Of a DNA stretch of 44,339 bases, positions 1-8,531 are shown in pieces. The notes below the pieces were generated by a model. The model was not told where the DNA came from. It made no database searches and saw only the letters and a program-made list of their open reading frames with translations. Origin of the DNA: Betaproteobacteria bacterium (GTDB taxonomy: Bacteria > Pseudomonadota > Gammaproteobacteria > Burkholderiales > SG8-39); contig JACQTO010000196.1 in the NCBI GenBank assembly GCA_016210745.1, positions 1 to 44,339 of the forward strand, given 5' to 3'. Numbering within the stretch: position 1 is the stretch's first letter; each line of letters begins with the position of its first letter. Made by a program: the position numbers and the translations under genes.

Positions 1-66
1 AAGCGTAGCCGCTCATCCATCTTGCAACACTCCTGCCAAGGCACTTTGCGCTCCCGCAAAGCCCAG

Positions 67-101
67 AAGTGTTACCTATGTGCCCGGAATAAAGTGTTAC
101 C
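67..101. repeat. Short direct repeat, possible IS end
   Basis: AAGTGTTACC occurs at 67-76 and again at 92-101, followed in the first copy by a CTATGTGCCCGG-like stretch. Repeated TGTTACC motifs of this style sit at the ends of some IS21/IS481-type elements, so this may be the edge of an insertion sequence lying left of the window. No transposase reading frame is visible here, so the link to an IS is inference only. Confidence 0.3.
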
Positions 102-121
102 CTTCTCTCAGGAAGGGCATC

Positions 122-153
122 AAGGGCTTAGAGGCTATCCTCTAAGCCCTTTT
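122..153 (+). terminator. Rho-independent terminator
   Basis: A perfect 13 bp inverted repeat (122-134 with 139-151, starting AAGGGCTTAGAGG) closes a 4 nt loop and runs into TTTT. It would end a rightward transcript entering from outside the left edge. Confidence 0.7.
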
Positions 154-165
154 CACTGCGAGACG

Positions 166-189
166 GCCATTTGGTACGCCATTTGGTAC
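166..189. repeat. 12 bp perfect tandem repeat
   Basis: GCCATTTGGTAC is repeated twice head to tail (166-177 and 178-189). Similar TTTGGTAC repeats are often found beside integrase attachment sites of genomic islands. No integrase gene or tRNA is visible in the window, so an attachment-site role is only a guess. The rest of 1-332 holds no gene I can support. Confidence 0.5.
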
Positions 190-332
190 ACAATTGTTCA
201 GCGTTGCAACCATAGCCGAAAAGGTGGTTCCAGATGAGTTTGAACCGGGCAACGCAAAAAAAGGTCTTGAGGCTGTCAGAGTGTTACGGTGAAGGGCAAC
301 AAAGATTCTCATAGCAACATCCCCTATGGCAC

Positions 333-1505
333 TCAATAGCAACAAATTATGTGTTCGACAGTCTCCTCTCTCGCTGGTCGCTGCCCATTCGACCCGTTTC
401 CGCCAAGACTACTGAAGGTTGACCTCACCTCGTCGTTATCGACGTTGGTGAAGTACCGTTTTGCCCTACTAGCGAACATGTGAGCAGAAAGCCCGTTGCT
501 TTGTTGAGAAACTGGGAACGTAATGACAAGCTTCAAACCTCGATCCGCCGCCTCCCGAAGTAGCTTCTCAAGCTCTTCCATTGATTTCGACTTTCGACTG
601 AAATCTGATTCGGGACGTTGCTCAAAGGGAGGGTTTCGGCCCGACCCTGAAACTGAGATCACCTCACTGCGTGTGAGCGTTTCAAGTACATGATAAAAGC
701 GGCTGTATTGCACATCAGAGTATGGAGGGTCACAGAACACAACATCGCCGGGAGATAGGCAATCTATCAGCCTCTCCCATGACCCCACCATAATTTCGCC
801 CTCGACTCGCGCATGTCGCGGCGCAATTGCCCGCACCTCCTCACGAACATACTCCGGAACAGAGCGATTCCAAGCCTCCACTAGATGTGGAAGCGATTTC
901 TTACCGATGCCAAAAGGTTGTGCCGTATGTCCGGGCGATGCAGAGCATCGGCTCGCGGCCCCGATTAGTGCTGAAATCGCAACGGTGCGTTCCGCACGAT
1001 TGCGGGGAAGGGTTGCACGTAACGAGTCCAGAGTTAGGGCCTGTTCAAGAGAGTAGTAGTAGCCCGCATATGCGAGCGTAATAGGCCATCGATGCCCATT
1101 GCGCGTTAGAAGTTTCGCCAGCGTTCTCGCGGCGTAAGTTCGCGTTCTATTCACTGCTTTTCGAGGGGCAATAAACTTATACCTCATTTCTAGCCCCGGC
1201 GCGGGTGGAATTCGAAGATCCTGTTCGATTTCGAGCGCTAGTGCCGCGGCACGCGAAATCCACCGCTCAACAAATGCAAGATCATTCAGAGGAGCGCTTC
1301 GCGTCACGACTGCTGCGGCACGAGCCGCAGCAAAACTTTGGAGATCCCCGGCCAACACCGGTATTTCAAACTGCTCGGCAAGATTCCAAGCGACCACACC
1401 GGAGCCGCAAAACGCATCGCAAAGGGCGTGCGCATCACCGGCCATTCTTTCAACTTGCTTCGTAATGGCCGGGACAATTCTTCCTTTGTGCCCCATATAT
1501 TTCAT
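333..1505 (-). CDS. D12-class adenine-specific DNA methyltransferase
   Basis: A 390-residue protein that should transfer a methyl group from S-adenosylmethionine to the N6 of adenine in DNA. It opens with MKYMGHKGR, like the start of Dam/D12 enzymes. Motif I (DAFCGSG, residues 30-36) binds the cofactor and motif IV (DPPY, 259-262) is the catalytic site of N6-adenine methylases. The start codon overlaps the stop of the upstream DGQHR gene by four bases (ATGA), so the two are probably translationally coupled. A methylase tied to a nuclease-like protein suggests it marks self DNA for a restriction or modification system. GC content looks lower than in genes right of 6 kb, in keeping with transfer. 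Target sequence unknown; the family assignment is firm. Confidence 0.85.
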   Translation of the reverse strand: MKYMGHKGRIVPAITKQVERMAGDAHALCDAFCGSGVVAWNLAEQFEIPVLAGDLQSFAAARAAAVVTRSAPLNDLAFVERWISRAAALALEIEQDLRIPPAPGLEMRYKFIAPRKAVNRTRTYAARTLAKLLTRNGHRWPITLAYAGYYYSLEQALTLDSLRATLPRNRAERTVAISALIGAASRCSASPGHTAQPFGIGKKSLPHLVEAWNRSVPEYVREEVRAIAPRHARVEGEIMVGSWERLIDCLSPGDVVFCDPPYSDVQYSRFYHVLETLTRSEVISVSGSGRNPPFEQRPESDFSRKSKSMEELEKLLREAADRGLKLVITFPVSQQSNGLSAHMFASRAKRYFTNVDNDEVRSTFSSLGGNGSNGQRPAREETVEHIICCY

Positions 1506-3856
1506 TCCGAGGAATCCGGCTCTAGGATGCCTAGTACTTCGTTCCGGCGTTTATAGAACTCGAATTGCAATTGTCTTAAATCTTCGTAGTCCTTTTCTTC
1601 ATAGGTCCGTATCCCGCTCGAATGCGCGGGCACGCGCCGGATCTCGTTGAATCGGGTCAACCATGCAATATAGTGATGTTTACCCTTAGCTTCGCCCTTC
1701 ATAGGAATGTTGAACACCTGCTCAAAATGAGGCCAATTTGTCTTCTGCGTTACTATCTCCTTAATCCCAAGAATGTCTACGTAGGCTTCCGGCGGAAGTT
1801 TTGAGCCTTCCGCCAGCATACGTGAATAGGCTTCCTGCTTGATCTTGGGACTCTCGATTCCCTTGTCCCAAAAAGCAGGCTGCCCAGATCTGCCTGAAGT
1901 TATGCCGTACTGATCCTTGAGCACCTTAAATACGTAATCAGTTATGTCTTTATTTAACTGAACGATATCTTCGTTGGTCTGTTTTGCGCGTTCGTCCGAT
2001 CGTTTGGCAAGTCGCTGCCGGAAATCCTCGGAACCAAAATCTGGAATTGCCGGGAGGATTATTTCTGCCAGATTATCTGCATATTCCCGCACTCCACCCT
2101 CGCCAAATTTGCGAGAGAACTTGTCGTAAATATCAGCGTCGTCAGATTCTCCGATAAATTTGAGCACGGGGGCTATGATGCGTAACACCTGCTTCAGTAA
2201 AGTATCCTCGTCAAGCAGCTGTGGCTCAATGTCATCCTTTTTGTTGGTATAGCGAATGACTTCCGCTAGAAGTAATAACTGCGCTCTAATTCCGGGATTT
2301 GTTGAAATATATGCTGCCCGCGCTGCTTCCCATCGTTGGGGGTGGGCCTCCCTAATTTTTGCGAAGTAACCATTCAAGACTCGTCGCGCCCGGTCATTTG
2401 TATCTTCATCTGTGGCCCCAGAGAGTGGACCGGGCGATAGCAGGCCTTTATGAAGCATTCGACCGATTAGGCCCGAACGCTTCAGCCCGTTCACAACTTC
2501 GGGCATCGTCAAACTTTGGTTTTCCTTGGCAACAACCCCTTGGGATGAAAAGCGTTGAAAGAGTGGGCTTGTCGGATCAGAGTTCAGGGTCTTTGTTAGT
2601 CGGGAACAAAGGGCTGATAATCGCTCCGCCGGTTCATCAGAACCCCATTTCAGATCAGCTTGTAGAGCAACAATTACGCTCCGCGGGACACTCTTCTGCT
2701 TGTGGTTGATGGTTACGAATAAGTCGGCTTCATCTTTTGTATCCATCCCTTCAAAGGCAATAACGGCAATGCTCTGATCCCAATATTTTTCGTCTATGTG
2801 AGAGTAACCGTAGAGCCGATGCTGCCCATCAATTACCCAAGCAGATTTGTATTTGTTTGGAAGGTACAACCATCCAAATTTGATGTTCGAGTCGGAATTC
2901 TCCTTGTTGGGTAGAAGATCAAAGCGGATCTTCTCCGTAAAATTGATTAGTAGATTCGTTGGAAAAAATCCCCCGTGCTTGACGAAGTTGCCGATCTCTC
3001 TAATTCTCGATGGCGCGACCATTCGTTGGTATGCGGGGCGCCCGTCCGGATGATTCAACGCGAGGTGATTTACAAACGCAATCTTGAGCAAATGTCGAGG
3101 TGTCGTTAGAAAACTGTAAAACTTGTGCTTGCCAAGCGTTCCACGGGTCGCTGGTATTCTAATGTCGCTTAGCTCAGGGATGGTTTGACCATCCAAATAC
3201 TCGGCGAGAAATTGAAACCGGCCAGCGGGTCCCATATGACGGATAAACGAGTCGAAGTATTGCATCTCGTTTTCCGTTACGACCCTAACGTTTATGGCAG
3301 CAGCGCGTTCAAGATCTGGTTCCGACCAGATGATGTTGTTAGTGACGTACATCCAAATGATCTTGGGACGAAACGCTCCTCCATAATGGGTGCGGATGCT
3401 GTTGGCAAATGGTTTCTGCAGCGATTCTGTCTCATGCAAGTCCTTTTGCAGCGTGCGTTTGCCCCGCGTTTCACGGGCCTTGCATTCGACAAGGACAACT
3501 GTTTCCTCGTCCTTCGCAAATACGTCAACCTGTTTTGCGCCCTCGGATCCGTCGTGACGCCTGTATGTGATGGTGAACCGGCTGCCATTGAGGTCCGCGT
3601 ACCCCATTCGGTAGAACAAACACCATGTCTGGTCCTCTAAAAGCACATCCGGGCTCTTCAGCCTCTTTAGCCGAACTTTGCGAGTACCTTCACGATGAAC
3701 TGTCCAGCCGTCCGCCTCAAACTGTTGAACATCAGCAGGATGGACTGTTTGAAAAACGTGTGGATCCTTGCGGCGCGTGTACTCTCGTTGCCTTAAAACT
3801 TTCCCCGTGATAATGGGGTGGAGAATACGTGGCTTTTCGCTCGTTCTTACGACCAT
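1502..3856 (-). CDS. PD-(D/E)XK-DGQHR-HEPN-like multidomain protein
   Basis: I start this at the ATG at 3856 (784 residues), because GGGAGG lies six bases upstream; an in-frame ATG at 3931 has no such site. Three parts can be seen. Around residues 95-126 is a nuclease-like pattern, D111...E124-C-K126, as in PD-(D/E)XK enzymes. At 343-347 is the DGQHR motif, followed by FVTINHKQ at 380-387, the hallmark of DndB-type DGQHR proteins; DndB is linked to DNA phosphorothioation. Near the C-terminus R740-x4-H745, in a helical setting, resembles the Rx4-6H motif of HEPN RNases of the Swt1 kind. The DGQHR assignment is solid; the nuclease and HEPN assignments come from motif reading and are less certain. 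It is coupled to the D12 methyltransferase downstream. Probable role: recognition and cleavage component of a defence system (inference). Confidence 0.75.
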   Translation of the reverse strand: MVVRTSEKPRILHPIITGKVLRQREYTRRKDPHVFQTVHPADVQQFEADGWTVHREGTRKVRLKRLKSPDVLLEDQTWCLFYRMGYADLNGSRFTITYRRHDGSEGAKQVDVFAKDEETVVLVECKARETRGKRTLQKDLHETESLQKPFANSIRTHYGGAFRPKIIWMYVTNNIIWSEPDLERAAAINVRVVTENEMQYFDSFIRHMGPAGRFQFLAEYLDGQTIPELSDIRIPATRGTLGKHKFYSFLTTPRHLLKIAFVNHLALNHPDGRPAYQRMVAPSRIREIGNFVKHGGFFPTNLLINFTEKIRFDLLPNKENSDSNIKFGWLYLPNKYKSAWVIDGQHRLYGYSHIDEKYWDQSIAVIAFEGMDTKDEADLFVTINHKQKSVPRSVIVALQADLKWGSDEPAERLSALCSRLTKTLNSDPTSPLFQRFSSQGVVAKENQSLTMPEVVNGLKRSGLIGRMLHKGLLSPGPLSGATDEDTNDRARRVLNGYFAKIREAHPQRWEAARAAYISTNPGIRAQLLLLAEVIRYTNKKDDIEPQLLDEDTLLKQVLRIIAPVLKFIGESDDADIYDKFSRKFGEGGVREYADNLAEIILPAIPDFGSEDFRQRLAKRSDERAKQTNEDIVQLNKDITDYVFKVLKDQYGITSGRSGQPAFWDKGIESPKIKQEAYSRMLAEGSKLPPEAYVDILGIKEIVTQKTNWPHFEQVFNIPMKGEAKGKHHYIAWLTRFNEIRRVPAHSSGIRTYEEKDYEDLRQLQFEFYKRRNEVLGILEPDSSE

Positions 3857-4209
3857 CGAATTCCTCCCAAGATTACCGGCTGGTGCAGCCCAGCGCCTTT
3901 TGTTGTTGAGCTCGGCCTTGGTCCCAAGCAACCGATTGAAACGGTAAACTTACCAACGCTTAAAGCGGTTGCTCCATTGTCTTTAGTAAAAACAACGTAT
4001 TATAGACCTGCAATCAATTTGTATTGGCGGCGTCCGGAGGTTCTTGTCCAATGGAGTGAGGGTGATCATCGGAACGCAGATTCCAAGATGATCTACTTAG
4101 TGCGCAAGGGGTGGAATATCGAAGCGCATAGGAACGCTCCGGGTTACCAGCTATAAGAAGCGCAAAGTGACAAAAATGATAATTACGCATTACCTGTGGG
4201 GAGCAAGAT
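3857..4209. promoter_or_regulatory. Divergent promoter gap of the island
   Basis: About 350 bp separate the two divergent DGQHR units. It is AT-richer than its surroundings. A possible rightward promoter is TTGTCT (3977-3982) with TATTAT (3998-4003), but the 15 bp spacer is short. GGGGAG at 4198-4203 is the ribosome site of the rightward unit. A reading frame across 3818-4156 has no ribosome site and no recognisable content, so I do not call it a gene. Confidence 0.35.
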
Positions 4210-4761
4210 ATGGAGATTGTCAAGCGGATATTTAGCGAAACTCGCGGGGAACAGTGGGGCGATGGGATTCAGTGGCTTGTGTGGACATTCGTGACGGGCT
4301 TACTTCCACTTTGGGGAACTATAGTCTTGCTCGCGCTTCTGAGTCAAAAGATTTCGGTTAGCCATCTAATGGCGAACGGCGAATTTGTCTTGTACGCTGC
4401 ATCCTATGCTGGCGGGGCGATTTATCTCGTAATGCGGGACTTTCGGAAAACAATCTTCCCAAGCCGGGTTTGGATGATGATCTTGCTCGTTGTAATCGTC
4501 CTGATTTCGACCCTCATCTTTTCTGGCATCACGTCGCTGACATTAGTGGACAAGGGAGGGCAACTAAAGCTTGCTAAGCTAATTGATGCTCAGATGGTAG
4601 AGAGCGCAAGTTGGTGGCTATTATCTCTGTCCATTGTCTTTGGGTTCGGAGTGGTGATTGCTGACAACATCCGGACTAATCCGGATATACAAGAAAGCGG
4701 GAAGAGACAGTTAGATCAGCTTGGAAAGGATTTCGATCAACTGGGAGGCAGCCATGAATGA
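4210..4761 (+). CDS. Four-helix membrane protein of the DGQHR island
   Basis: A 183-residue protein I do not recognise. It has four hydrophobic stretches at about 24-45, 54-75, 86-109 and 132-152, then a charged, glutamine- and lysine-rich tail of about 30 residues likely to lie in the cytoplasm. GGGGAG six bases before the ATG supports the start. Its last eight bases overlap the start of the second DGQHR gene, so the two proteins are probably made together. In defence systems, small membrane proteins beside a sensor often serve as membrane-disrupting effectors; that is a possible role here but nothing in the sequence proves it. Base composition matches the island rather than the rest of the window. 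Confidence 0.7.
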   Translation: MEIVKRIFSETRGEQWGDGIQWLVWTFVTGLLPLWGTIVLLALLSQKISVSHLMANGEFVLYAASYAGGAIYLVMRDFRKTIFPSRVWMMILLVVIVLISTLIFSGITSLTLVDKGGQLKLAKLIDAQMVESASWWLLSLSIVFGFGVVIADNIRTNPDIQESGKRQLDQLGKDFDQLGGSHE

Positions 4762-5836
4762 TGTCATTCGATTCCCGGCTCTGTTGGCAACCCAGCCTAT
4801 TGGATCATTCTATATTGGTGTGATTGATTCGGACGACTTGATCGCAATTTCATATGCTGACGTGCGACGCCCAGAGGGGCGCGATCTTGAACGCTATATT
4901 GGCACGCAGCGGAACCTTTCAGAAGGCCGTGTCGCAGAGCTAAAGCGGTACGTAACCACAATGGATGCATGTTTTCCGACTGGCATCATACTGGCGATCT
5001 CTTCCGAGAACGCCAGTTTTGACGAGAAGCGCGGGCAGTTGGTTATCAAGAAGGATGAAGAAGCAGCCAAGATCATAGACGGGCAGCACCGCATCGAAGG
5101 TCTAAAGGGTTATAAGGGAGACCCGTTTCAGCTCAATGTCACAATATTTGTTGATATGGAACTAGAAGATCAGGCGATGGTATTCGCCACCATAAATCTA
5201 AAGCAGACAAAGGTATCAAAGTCGCTCGCGTATGATTTATACGAGTACGCAGAGTCTAGGAGTCCGCAGAAGACCAGCCATAATGTGGCAAAGCTGATGA
5301 ATTTCAAAGTGGGCAGCCCGTTCAGGGGACGTATTAAGATTTTGGGTAAAGCAACGGGCGCCGGTATGGAGACACTCACACAGGCGACTTTTGTTGACAG
5401 ACTTCTCAAGATGATCACTACGGATCCAATGAAGGATAGGGACCTAATAAAGCGCGGAAAACCTCTCGTACCAGCAACAGAAAGAGAAAGTGTCCGGCTA
5501 ATCTTTAGAAATCGGTTTATTGTCGGCAAGGACGCGGAAATTGCGAAAATGCTTTGGAACTATTTCGAGGCGGTTAGCGAAGTGTGGCCGGAGGCGTGGA
5601 ACAACTTCGACCAAGGCCACATTTTGTCTCGTACAACCGGATTTGCTGCACTGATGCGCTTTCTTCCTGACATTAACGCAGCGCTCGGGTCTACAACAGG
5701 AATTCCGGCTGTCTCTGATTTCAGGAAACCCCTTCGCAAAGTTAAACTGAGGGACGCGGACTTTAATTCAGACCGATTCAAGCCGGGGTCGAGTGGGGAG
5801 GGAGATTTGTACGAAGCATTGAAGGGTGGCCTTTGA
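4754..5836 (+). CDS. Short DGQHR-domain protein (DndB-like)
   Basis: 360 residues from the ATG at 4754, chosen because GGGAGG lies five bases upstream; an in-frame ATG at 4721 lacks one. DGQHR lies at 109-113 and FATINLKQTKVS at about 144-155, matching in order and spacing the same two motifs in the large divergent protein. The DGQHR family includes DndB, described as a regulator of phosphorothioation genes, and many uncharacterised phage and island proteins. This copy has no nuclease or HEPN-like extension, so it may be a regulator or a partner of the large one. It overlaps the membrane protein gene by eight bases. Function beyond the family is unknown. Confidence 0.8.
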   Translation: MNDVIRFPALLATQPIGSFYIGVIDSDDLIAISYADVRRPEGRDLERYIGTQRNLSEGRVAELKRYVTTMDACFPTGIILAISSENASFDEKRGQLVIKKDEEAAKIIDGQHRIEGLKGYKGDPFQLNVTIFVDMELEDQAMVFATINLKQTKVSKSLAYDLYEYAESRSPQKTSHNVAKLMNFKVGSPFRGRIKILGKATGAGMETLTQATFVDRLLKMITTDPMKDRDLIKRGKPLVPATERESVRLIFRNRFIVGKDAEIAKMLWNYFEAVSEVWPEAWNNFDQGHILSRTTGFAALMRFLPDINAALGSTTGIPAVSDFRKPLRKVKLRDADFNSDRFKPGSSGEGDLYEALKGGL

Positions 5837-6007
5837 GTGGTGAATTGCACCTTCTACTTAGCCACGTTGCCATTCTAGCGTGGCTCGCGACAACTAACGA
5901 TGACGCATCAACGTGGCGGCGGCAACTCACCCCTCCTTCTTCGGCTATTCCGTGCGGCCGATCAATACTGTGTACCGCCGGCGCGACAGATTGACGCCGC
6001 CCCCCAG

Positions 6008-6709
6008 CTACTTTCTGAACCGGAAATTCACCAAGTCGTAGTCCTGCATCACGTAGGTCTTCGTTTCGACGCGCATCTTATTCGCATGCTTGGCCTGCGT
6101 TTCGCCGCCGGCGGCGATGAAGTCGTCATAGCCGATGATTTCGGCCCGGATGAATCCTCTCTGAATGTCGGTGTGAATCGCCCCGCCCGCCTCCTGCGCC
6201 GTGGCGCCATTGCGAATCAACCAGGCGCGGTTTTCCGGGCCGCCGACCGTAAGAAAACTGATGTGGCCCGCCGAGCGCACCACTCGGACCAGAAAATCGT
6301 CGAACGCGGAGACGTCCGCCGCCTCGGCCACCACCAGAGGTTTCCCGGTGAGAAACGCGTGCGCCTCGACCAACTGCAATTCTTGCGGCGTCAATCCGGC
6401 TTCGGCGATGATCCCTTCACCCTCCAGGCATGTGTGGATCTTGTCGAGCACGGCCTTTTCCGCCTCGGGCGGATTGCGAGCCAGCCGCGTTTCCACGAAT
6501 TCCAGATCTTTCACGATCAGATCGAACCGGCCCTCCGGCGACGCGACGATGGCATCGGCGGTCAACGCCTCTTCTTCGCCGACGACATCCACCGACGCGT
6601 ACACCTTCTTGTCCGCCTTGACCAGCTTGTCAGCCTGATCCATACGCGGATCCCTGACCTTGTGCTTCCCGAGCGGGACGCCGACGACACCAACGAGAGC
6701 GACTTTCAT
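6008..6709 (-). CDS. YchF-like TGS (DUF933) protein with eroded G domain
   Basis: 233 residues. The last 85 or so (about 150-233) match the C-terminal TGS region of the ribosome-associated ATPase YchF, including AGGAIHTDIQRGFIRAE (about 174-190) and a VMQDYDLVNFRF ending. The N-terminus begins MKVALVGVVGVPLGKHKV, which echoes the YchF P-loop but lacks the GxxxxGKS/T signature, and the remaining nucleotide-binding motifs are absent. Full YchF is about 360 residues. So this is a shortened relative that probably cannot bind nucleotide in the usual way, perhaps keeping a ribosome- or RNA-binding role. It stands alone between the island and the M23 gene. Confidence 0.75.
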   Translation of the reverse strand: MKVALVGVVGVPLGKHKVRDPRMDQADKLVKADKKVYASVDVVGEEEALTADAIVASPEGRFDLIVKDLEFVETRLARNPPEAEKAVLDKIHTCLEGEGIIAEAGLTPQELQLVEAHAFLTGKPLVVAEAADVSAFDDFLVRVVRSAGHISFLTVGGPENRAWLIRNGATAQEAGGAIHTDIQRGFIRAEIIGYDDFIAAGGETQAKHANKMRVETKTYVMQDYDLVNFRFRK

Positions 6710-6854
6710 GGCAGGAAAAATATTGCAGAATGTTGGTTGAGTGCACCAGTTTAACCCTCTTGAGAAGTAGGCACTGCGCGCTCGGGTTTGCCGCCTGACA
6801 CCGCATGTTGAGTTCGAATCGCGTTACGATGAGGGCAACCTGGTAGCAGATCTC

Positions 6855-6943
6855 CTACCGAGTCTCGCGTGAATGGGTGATAGCCCATTTACGCCTCGAA
6901 TCTTCCTTCCCCCTCCGGGAGAAGGAGCAGAGGATAAGGGCAT
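6855..6943 (-). repeat. REP-like intergenic repeat, copy 1
   Basis: This 89 bp block matches 18336-18424 in the opposite orientation, 77 of 89 bases by my count. It holds a hairpin, GCGTGAATGGG (6867-6877) with CCCATTTACGC (6884-6894), and a second palindrome around CTCCGGGAG. Such paired palindromes are typical of REP-like elements. It ends on the first two bases of the ATG of the M23 gene. Confidence 0.75.
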
Positions 6944-7982
6944 GGGCATCAGGCATATATTCGCAGCGGCAGCCCGCTGTACGCGCTTGGACCGGCTTCG
7001 GCCTGAAGCGCGCTTGGCGGGGCTCGCGCTCGCCTTCGCGGCGGCTGGTGCAGCCGCCCAGCCTGCGCTGCAGCTTCCGCTGCGCAGCAATCCCGGCCAG
7101 GACTGCTGGATCGCGAATCATGTCGATCTCGACCCCGGCCGGGGCGCGCGCGACTACGCCTGCGGCGTGCTCACGTACGACGCACACGACGGCACCGATC
7201 TGGCGCTGCGCGACCTGCAGGCGATGCGCGAGGGCGTCGCGGTCCTCGCCGCCGCGCGCGGCACGGTGCGCGCGGTGCGCGAGGGCATGGCCGACGCGAA
7301 CGTGCGCGAAACGGGAGGTGACAAAGTGCGCGAGCGCGAATGCGGCAACGGGCTGCGCATCGACCACGGCGAGGGCTGGGAGACGCAGTATTGCCACCTG
7401 AAGCGCGGCAGCCTGCGCGTGCGCCGCGGCGAGCGCGTCGAGCCCGGGCAGGCGCTCGGCCTGGTCGGACTGTCGGGCGCCACCGAGTATCCGCACCTGC
7501 ATTTCACGCTGCGCCGCCACCGCGATGTCGTCGACCCTTTCCGCGGCAGCGACGCGCCGAGCTGCGGGGTCGGAGGGAATCCGCTGTGGGATGCGGCGAC
7601 GCTCGCCCGTCTTCCTTATTCGCCCGGCGCGATCTACAACTACGGTGTCGCGGCATCGCTGCCGCGGCCCGTCGACGTCCGCGAGGGCCGGCACCGCGGC
7701 CGCGTCCTGGAGCGGGACGCCGGTGCGCTGGTCGTGTGGCTCGAGGTGTTCGGCGTTGCCGCGGGCGACACCGTCCGGCTCAGCGTGCGCGGTCCGGGGT
7801 CGCTACTGCTGTTCCAGGAAAAAATGATCCTCAAGAAACGGCAGGCGCGCGTTTATCGTGCCGCCGGGCGCAAGCGCGGCGCCGAGCCCTGGCCGGCGGG
7901 CGCCTACGAAGCCGAGATCACTCTGCAGCGCGCAGTCGAGCCTGCTGCGCCGGCCGTTCGCTTATCCTTCGAAGTGCGATAG
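6942..7982 (+). CDS. Secreted M23-family metallopeptidase
   Basis: 346 residues from the ATG at 6942. A longer frame from 6873 would translate the REP-like repeat and is not credible. A basic start and hydrophobic segment ending AAGAAAQ (about residues 27-40) look like a signal peptide. The LytM/M23 zinc site is visible as H82-x3-D86, H152 and the HLH at 185-187. Enzymes of this family cut peptide bridges in peptidoglycan; some are inactive but regulate amidases. The C-terminal 110 residues, after the catalytic fold, form an extra domain I do not recognise. It acts in the periplasm or outside the cell. Very GC-rich, unlike the island to its left. Confidence 0.85.
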   Translation: MGIRHIFAAAARCTRLDRLRPEARLAGLALAFAAAGAAAQPALQLPLRSNPGQDCWIANHVDLDPGRGARDYACGVLTYDAHDGTDLALRDLQAMREGVAVLAAARGTVRAVREGMADANVRETGGDKVRERECGNGLRIDHGEGWETQYCHLKRGSLRVRRGERVEPGQALGLVGLSGATEYPHLHFTLRRHRDVVDPFRGSDAPSCGVGGNPLWDAATLARLPYSPGAIYNYGVAASLPRPVDVREGRHRGRVLERDAGALVVWLEVFGVAAGDTVRLSVRGPGSLLLFQEKMILKKRQARVYRAAGRKRGAEPWPAGAYEAEITLQRAVEPAAPAVRLSFEVR

Positions 7983-8122
7983 GCAGGTGACCGTGGCGGC
8001 AGAGGGCAGGCAGTACAGGATTCGATTCCTCCGCGTCGAACCAAATTGTCCTGCGGCGCACCAATACCTTTACGATGTAGGTGCGACACCGCTTGGAGGC
8101 GGAAACAGAGGCGAGAAACTGG

Positions 8123-8419
8123 ATGCAAAGTGACCAAGAGCGACCGAGAATCGACGTGAATGATGCGCGCCATCGCGCGCATTCGCGAAGCTTGCTGGGC
8201 AATGCGGTGGCATTCGCATTGAGCATCGTGGTGCTGGCCGCGGCGTTCATGCTGTCGGTGATCGTATTTGCGTTCGTGGCGGCGGGGGGATTGCTGGTTT
8301 GGGCTTACCTGTGGTGGAGAACACGACACCTCCGGAAGGGGATGCGCGAGCGACCATCGGAGGGGCGCGTCATCGAGGGCGAAGTGATTCGCGAGCCCGG
8401 ACATCGCGATAAGGACTAA
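8123..8419 (+). CDS. Small membrane protein of unknown function
   Basis: 98 residues from the ATG at 8123, with AGAGG about ten bases upstream; a GTG at 8081 is possible but has no ribosome site. One long or two short hydrophobic segments cover roughly residues 25-65, ending in WAYLWWRTRHLRK, and the charged tail is probably cytoplasmic. Not recognised. It lies between two genes for exported proteins on the same strand. Confidence 0.6.
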   Translation: MQSDQERPRIDVNDARHRAHSRSLLGNAVAFALSIVVLAAAFMLSVIVFAFVAAGGLLVWAYLWWRTRHLRKGMRERPSEGRVIEGEVIREPGHRDKD

Positions 8420-8531
8420 AGAATCGGGGTTTCCCTCCCTGAAGGAATATAAACCGACCCCCGCGCGTTTACCATGCTGGGGAAAGGCGCCGGTCGGCGT
8501 AAGTTCAATAACCATTTTTCGGGCGAGTGCA

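Noticed and set aside
3818-4156. 112-residue rightward frame in the island promoter gap
   Set aside because: No ribosome site, no family-like content, and it overlaps the divergent promoter and the start of the large DGQHR gene.
5860-5885. Possible terminator after the small DGQHR gene
   Set aside because: A 7 bp stem with a 12 nt loop and no T-run is too weak to call.
6873-6941. Longer start of the M23 peptidase
   Set aside because: It would translate the REP-like repeat, which also occurs without a gene at 18336-18424.
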